Positions 60,961-64,000 of a DNA stretch of 64,000 bases are shown piece by piece. The first letter of the stretch is position 1; every line of letters starts with the position of its first letter. The notes below the pieces were generated by a model that saw only the letters and a program-made list of their open reading frames with translations, was not told the origin of the DNA and did no database searches. This DNA comes from Spirochaeta isovalerica (GTDB lineage Bacteria; Spirochaetota; Spirochaetia; DSM-2461): assembly GCF_014207565.1 (NCBI RefSeq), contig NZ_JACHGJ010000002.1, positions 434,001 through 498,000 of the forward strand, read 5' to 3'. The translations under genes and the position numbers were made by a program.

Positions 60961-61869
60961 ATGAAAAAAATGCTATGGATGCTGCTGGCTGCAGCACTGA
61001 TTCTCGGTTCCTGTGCAAAAGCTGAACAGGAACCTGTCAAAGCAGTAGAAAAAGCTGCAGAAGTTTCTGTTGATACAGTAAAAGCCGCAAGTGAAGCTTA
61101 TTTCGCAGAGTATCCCGGTTCGCGGATTATTCCCGCTGACAAGGTTTTCGCTGCAATCGATGCCAATGAGGATTTTCTTATCGTCGATATCAGAAGAGCC
61201 GAAGACTATGCAAACGGCCATCTTAAAGGCGCTGTAAACGCACCTTGGGGTCCTGCTCTCGCTGATGCTCTCAACTGGCTTCCCGATGATATTCCCGTAT
61301 ACGTAAACTGTTATACAGGTCAGACTGCGGGACAGACTGTCGCTGTTCTCAATATTGCCGGAATCCAGGCTCAGTCCATTAAATCAGGATGGAACCTCGG
61401 TATATCCAAAACTGAAGGTTATGAGAACTATGTCGAGACGACTGAAAACATGACTCCCGATGCTTCCGGCGTTAAATATGACGCTGCTGTAAAAACGGCT
61501 GCGGAAAATTTCTTTAATGCCATTCCCGATAAAGGAAGCAACATTATCGCTTCTTCCGCTCTGAAAGAAAAAATGGATGCAGAAGAAGAAATGACTATCG
61601 TTTCCATCAGACAGCCCGATGCCTACTCGGCAGGACACATTGAAGGCGCGATCAATATCCCCTTCGGAAAAGATATGCAGAAACAGTTCGCTCAGCTTCC
61701 CAAAGATGAGAAAGTATATGTTTACTGTTATTCCGGTCAGACTGCCGGTCAGACTGTCGGCGTTCTGAGAATGCTCGGATACGATGCCGTTTCCATCAAA
61801 AGCGGTATGGGTAACGCAGGAACAGCCGGTTCCGGATGGGAAGTAGAAGGAAATCCTGTAGTTCAGTAA
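60961..61869 (+). CDS. Exported double-rhodanese lipoprotein with two active loops
   Basis: 302 residues with a lipoprotein signal (LILGSC, Cys about 18). Two rhodanese domains (about 50-150 and 180-295) share a nearly repeated active loop, VNCYTGQTAGQT and VYCYSGQTAGQT, so both Cys are present. The N-terminal strands are IVDIRRAEDYANGHLKGAVN and IVSIRQPDAYSAGHIEGAIN; the second has Ser in place of the usual Asp. The internal similarity indicates a domain duplication. It is 61 bases after the other rhodanese lipoprotein, with its own ribosome site (AAGGAG), and ends at a terminator. Likely an envelope sulfane-sulfur carrier. Confidence 0.88.
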   Translation: MKKMLWMLLAAALILGSCAKAEQEPVKAVEKAAEVSVDTVKAASEAYFAEYPGSRIIPADKVFAAIDANEDFLIVDIRRAEDYANGHLKGAVNAPWGPALADALNWLPDDIPVYVNCYTGQTAGQTVAVLNIAGIQAQSIKSGWNLGISKTEGYENYVETTENMTPDASGVKYDAAVKTAAENFFNAIPDKGSNIIASSALKEKMDAEEEMTIVSIRQPDAYSAGHIEGAINIPFGKDMQKQFAQLPKDEKVYVYCYSGQTAGQTVGVLRMLGYDAVSIKSGMGNAGTAGSGWEVEGNPVVQ

Positions 61870-61894
61870 GATCTGCATATATGTTGCAAAATAT

Positions 61895-61921
61895 AACCCG
61901 GGGCGTAGCTCCGGGTTTTTT
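61895..61921 (+). terminator. Intrinsic terminator after the rhodanese genes
   Basis: A 10-bp stem (AACCCGGGGC with GCTCCGGGTT, one G-U pair), a GTA loop and a T run. Confidence 0.9.
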
Positions 61922-61999
61922 ACATCCCAAACTTCCCAATACTTTACGAAAAGGATATACTATCCATTCCTGATAGAGTCAGGGCAGGAAATAGAGAAG

Positions 62000-62647
62000 G
62001 TGAAAACTTATATTTTTGATATCGATCATACCTTGCTAAGAAGTGCGACCGGTATCTATTTCGTCAAAGAAGGGCTTACCCGCAAGTTCTTTCAAAGACG
62101 GCAATTAATCAGAATTCCCATTGTCCTCATCAAATACCGCATGGGTTTCCTAAAAGGAAATATCGTCGAACGGGAAATACCCTTTATGAAAGGGCTGACC
62201 AGAAAGGATATTGAAGAAATCGGTCGAGCCGGTTTCCGGAAATACGGGCTTTCAGATGTCTATGAAGACGCTAAAAATCTGATTCAAAATCTGAAAAATC
62301 AAGGTTCTCATGTTATTTTCGCAACATCATCTTTTGATTATTCCGTTCGTCCCGTAGCCGAATACTTCGGAATTGATGATGTGATAGCCAGTTCTTTCGA
62401 ATTTGACGGAGATTCCTGCACCGGTTATATCGAGGGCCGGGCTGCTTTCGGCGATTCAAAGAAAACCAAGGTAATGGCTTATCTGGAAGATCGGGGAATT
62501 AATAAAAATGATTGCGTCTTTTATTCCGATTCGCACCATGATATTCCATTGCTCGAATATGTCGGCAAAGCCGTCGCTGTCAATCCCGACCGGAAACTGA
62601 AATCCGCTGCAATTAAAAACGGATGGGAAATCCTCCGCTTCCGCTGA
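62000..62647 (+). CDS. HAD-superfamily hydrolase, subfamily IB
   Basis: 215 residues from GTG 62000 with AGGA about 10 bases upstream. HAD motifs are complete: FDIDHTLL (nucleophile Asp8), FATSSFDYSVRPVA (motif II), a Lys in FGDSKKTKV and the acidic FYSDSHHDIPLLE (motif IV). The helical cap after motif I places it with SerB-like IB phosphatases. Substrates include phosphoserine, phosphoethanolamine and lipid phosphates; none can be picked here. It stands between terminators and is probably monocistronic. Confidence 0.88.
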   Translation: MKTYIFDIDHTLLRSATGIYFVKEGLTRKFFQRRQLIRIPIVLIKYRMGFLKGNIVEREIPFMKGLTRKDIEEIGRAGFRKYGLSDVYEDAKNLIQNLKNQGSHVIFATSSFDYSVRPVAEYFGIDDVIASSFEFDGDSCTGYIEGRAAFGDSKKTKVMAYLEDRGINKNDCVFYSDSHHDIPLLEYVGKAVAVNPDRKLKSAAIKNGWEILRFR

Positions 62648-62719
62648 TATTCTCCATGTCATTTAAAATCAAGAATTATTCTGTCCATTCTGTAGAATCC
62701 TATATTAGGATTATGCTTG

Positions 62720-63604
62720 ATGTATGAAGAAGAAGTCGTAAAGGAAATTATAAGTTTTATCGATTCTCATCTGAATGAAGAGATCACTCTGAAAAAAATC
62801 AGTGACGCCGTCTGTTATTCCGAAGAGCACACCAGCCGCTTTTTCAAGAAAGAGACGGGGGAGAATCTCTTTGATTTCATAAGGTGCAGAAGGCTGCTGA
62901 GAGCGGCTGAGCGGTTGAAGAATGAAGGAGGGAAAATAATCAATGTCGCTTTCGATCACGGTTTTAACTCCCATGAAGTCTTTACCAGAGCTTTTTCGAC
63001 ATACTTCGGTATTTCTCCTAAAAGGTTCCGGAAGATTAAGCCGGAAATAAAACATTTTATGCCGAAGGGGCTTAAAGTATTCCCTTTGGACTATGGAGAG
63101 AACAATATGGCGAATTTAATTATTTTTACGCAGGTCATGGAGAAAGAGGAAAGGCGGCTTTTGTTTTACCCCGGAAAAAAAGCAACACACTACTTTGAAT
63201 ATTGCGATGAACTCGGATGCGATATCTGGGGTAAGCTTCTTGAAATCCAGGGGACCCTCGATGAACCGCTCGGTTTGTGGCTTCCGGAAAAGCTACGCGG
63301 AGATTCCTGCTCTCCCTATGTTCAGGGGGTCGAAGTCCCGATTGATTTTTCCGGCGATATCCCCGCTGGAATTGAATCCGTCATATTGCCGGCAGGAACA
63401 TTTATGATTTTTCAGAGCCAACCCTATGAAGAAAGCGATGAAAAGATGATTGAAGTCATTCAAGCGGTCCAACAGGGGATAAAGGAATATAAACCTCAAT
63501 CGTACGGTTTTGAGTGGGCTGAAGAGGATTCTCCCCGATACCAACTGGCTCCGCTTGGCGAAAGAGGATATGTGGAAGCTGTTCCCGTTCGAAAAATCCG
63601 CTAG
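62720..63604 (+). CDS. AraC-family regulator with GyrI-like effector domain
   Basis: About 294 residues from ATG 62720; an in-frame TTG lies directly before it. The N-terminal AraC domain holds two helix-turn-helix motifs (FIDSHLNEEITLKKISDAV, YSEEHTSRFFKKETGE; VAFDHGFNSHEVFTRAFSTYFGISPKRFRK). The C-terminal half (about 125-290) is a GyrI/SOUL-like ligand fold (DELGCDIWGKLLEIQ, LPAGTFMIFQSQPY). This AraC-GyrI fusion resembles Rob/SoxS-type multidrug-sensing regulators. Its targets are unknown. Confidence 0.9.
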   Translation: MYEEEVVKEIISFIDSHLNEEITLKKISDAVCYSEEHTSRFFKKETGENLFDFIRCRRLLRAAERLKNEGGKIINVAFDHGFNSHEVFTRAFSTYFGISPKRFRKIKPEIKHFMPKGLKVFPLDYGENNMANLIIFTQVMEKEERRLLFYPGKKATHYFEYCDELGCDIWGKLLEIQGTLDEPLGLWLPEKLRGDSCSPYVQGVEVPIDFSGDIPAGIESVILPAGTFMIFQSQPYEESDEKMIEVIQAVQQGIKEYKPQSYGFEWAEEDSPRYQLAPLGERGYVEAVPVRKIR

Positions 63605-63905
63605 CATAAGCTGAAACCGAAGATTATTCTTCCGCTTTCATATTTCCCTTTTATCTGTAGCATCTCCTGTTCCTGTACTGTATAATTAGTTAGGGCAGGG
63701 ATGCTTTTCTCATCAAATAGCTCTATCCCGCCTCTGGCGGAGCGGGTAGTAGATGATCTGCTCCGCTTTCTGTTTATTCTTAAATACCAAGCTGGAATGG
63801 GGACCGGAGAATTGCGGTCAAATAGATGTTCATACTCTCGCTTGTGAGAAAAAGCTTATTAAAGCCAAAGCGTCCAATCCCGAAAAAGGTTTTCCGGTAA
63901 AAAAA
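63605..63905. other. Spacer without a recognised gene
   Basis: About 300 bases. I see a small hairpin (CCGCC/GGCGG, 63729-63741) and no convincing coding frame; a 63-codon frame beginning at 63753 has no recognisable protein features and was not accepted. Confidence 0.5.
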
Positions 63906-63931
63906 GGCTGTCCTGATCGAACAGGACAGCC
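63906..63931 (-). terminator. Terminator of the TRAP permease gene
   Basis: GGCTGTCCTG pairs with CAGGACAGCC, a 10-bp perfect stem with a 6-base loop. Read on the minus strand it is followed by a run of seven T. Confidence 0.9.
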
Positions 63932-63940
63932 AGGGTATAA

Positions 63941-64000
63941 TTAAAGGAGATTCGGCAGGAACATTACGATGGACGGTATGTAGGTTACGATCAGCAGCAC
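63941..64000 (-). CDS. C-terminus of a TRAP transporter large permease (DctM-type), cut by window edge
   Basis: The last 19 codons and stop are visible: VLLIVTYIPSIVMFLPNLL. The hydrophobic tail ending in PNLL after a Tyr-Ile-Pro turn is the usual end of DctM permeases, which import organic acids using the sodium gradient. The call rests on this short tail and on the terminator just after the stop. Confidence 0.65.
   Translation of the reverse strand: MLLIVTYIPSIVMFLPNLL

Noticed and set aside
63753-63944. 63-codon frame
   Set aside because: No ribosome site or protein features, and it runs into the minus-strand terminator.
1-64000. tRNA, rRNA, CRISPR array, riboswitch
   Set aside because: No cloverleaf, repeat-spacer pattern or known aptamer was recognised by eye. 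A covariance-model scan would be needed to exclude small RNAs.

Overview
The window looks like a chromosomal segment of a free-living, saccharolytic, probably anaerobic spirochaete (Spirochaetaceae). This is inferred from gene content: periplasmic sugar-binding proteins with a 'NGQQ' stretch just after the signal peptide, many LacI/AraC/GntR sugar regulators, a chemotaxis receptor, a CHASE2 adenylate cyclase, an EAL protein, beta-barrel and lipoprotein envelope genes, taurine uptake without an oxygenase, and the C-terminal tail of a TRAP-type permease at the right edge. No rRNA, tRNA, CRISPR array, phage gene or transposase was seen. Several genes use TTG or GTG starts, and one appears to start at CTG.

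Region by region. 1-2951: a truncated GH2 beta-mannosidase, divergent from an AraC regulator. 2961-8387: second-messenger and sensing genes (CHASE2 adenylate cyclase, degenerate GGDEF plus intact EAL protein, PAS/Cys-cluster protein). 8505-15806: envelope and secretion genes (lipoprotein of mixed base composition, small exported protein, beta-barrel, FecR-domain protein, large surface nuclease). 15905-21523: arabinose region, with araR and a cytoplasmic sugar-binding histidine kinase in one direction and araA-araD in the other, around a shared promoter/operator region. 21553-26021: an XRE/DUF5680 regulator, a TetR-flavodoxin-flavoprotein operon, and a TetR-MFS pair.

26247-34972: a complete sugar-uptake cassette (LacI regulator, binding protein, two permeases, clan-D-like glycosidase, terminator) lies between two 278-bp direct copies of the 3' end of an RbsA-type ATPase gene. 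The full ATPase gene sits upstream with a DeoR regulator; only its last 86 codons plus a few upstream bases are repeated downstream. 35179-39049: a ChvE-MmsA-MmsB (GguAB) monosaccharide transporter. 39132-45182: metallo-hydrolase, histidine kinase, S66 peptidase, FGGY kinase and its LacI regulator. The same 12-bp palindrome precedes the LacI-kinase operon and the ChvE operon, so uptake and phosphorylation are probably one regulon. With AraA and AraD this gives a plausible complete arabinose route that lacks a classical araB.

45241-47299: a chemotaxis receptor and an FHA protein. 47332-59673: two convergent operons. The plus-strand one encodes two 4-TM SMR/EamA proteins, a GT2 glycosyltransferase, an ATP-grasp enzyme and a NitT/TauT-type ABC importer. 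The minus-strand one encodes a CoA-disulfide-reductase/rhodanese fusion, a YeeE/YedE sulfur transporter, TauCAB, and a GT-C membrane glycosyltransferase. GT2, SMR pair and GT-C together resemble the minimal parts of a polyprenyl-phosphate-sugar modification pathway of the ArnC/ArnEF/ArnT type. 59973-61869: two exported rhodanese-like lipoproteins complete a sulfur-handling neighbourhood. 62000-64000: a HAD hydrolase, an AraC/GyrI-like regulator and the end of a DctM-type permease.
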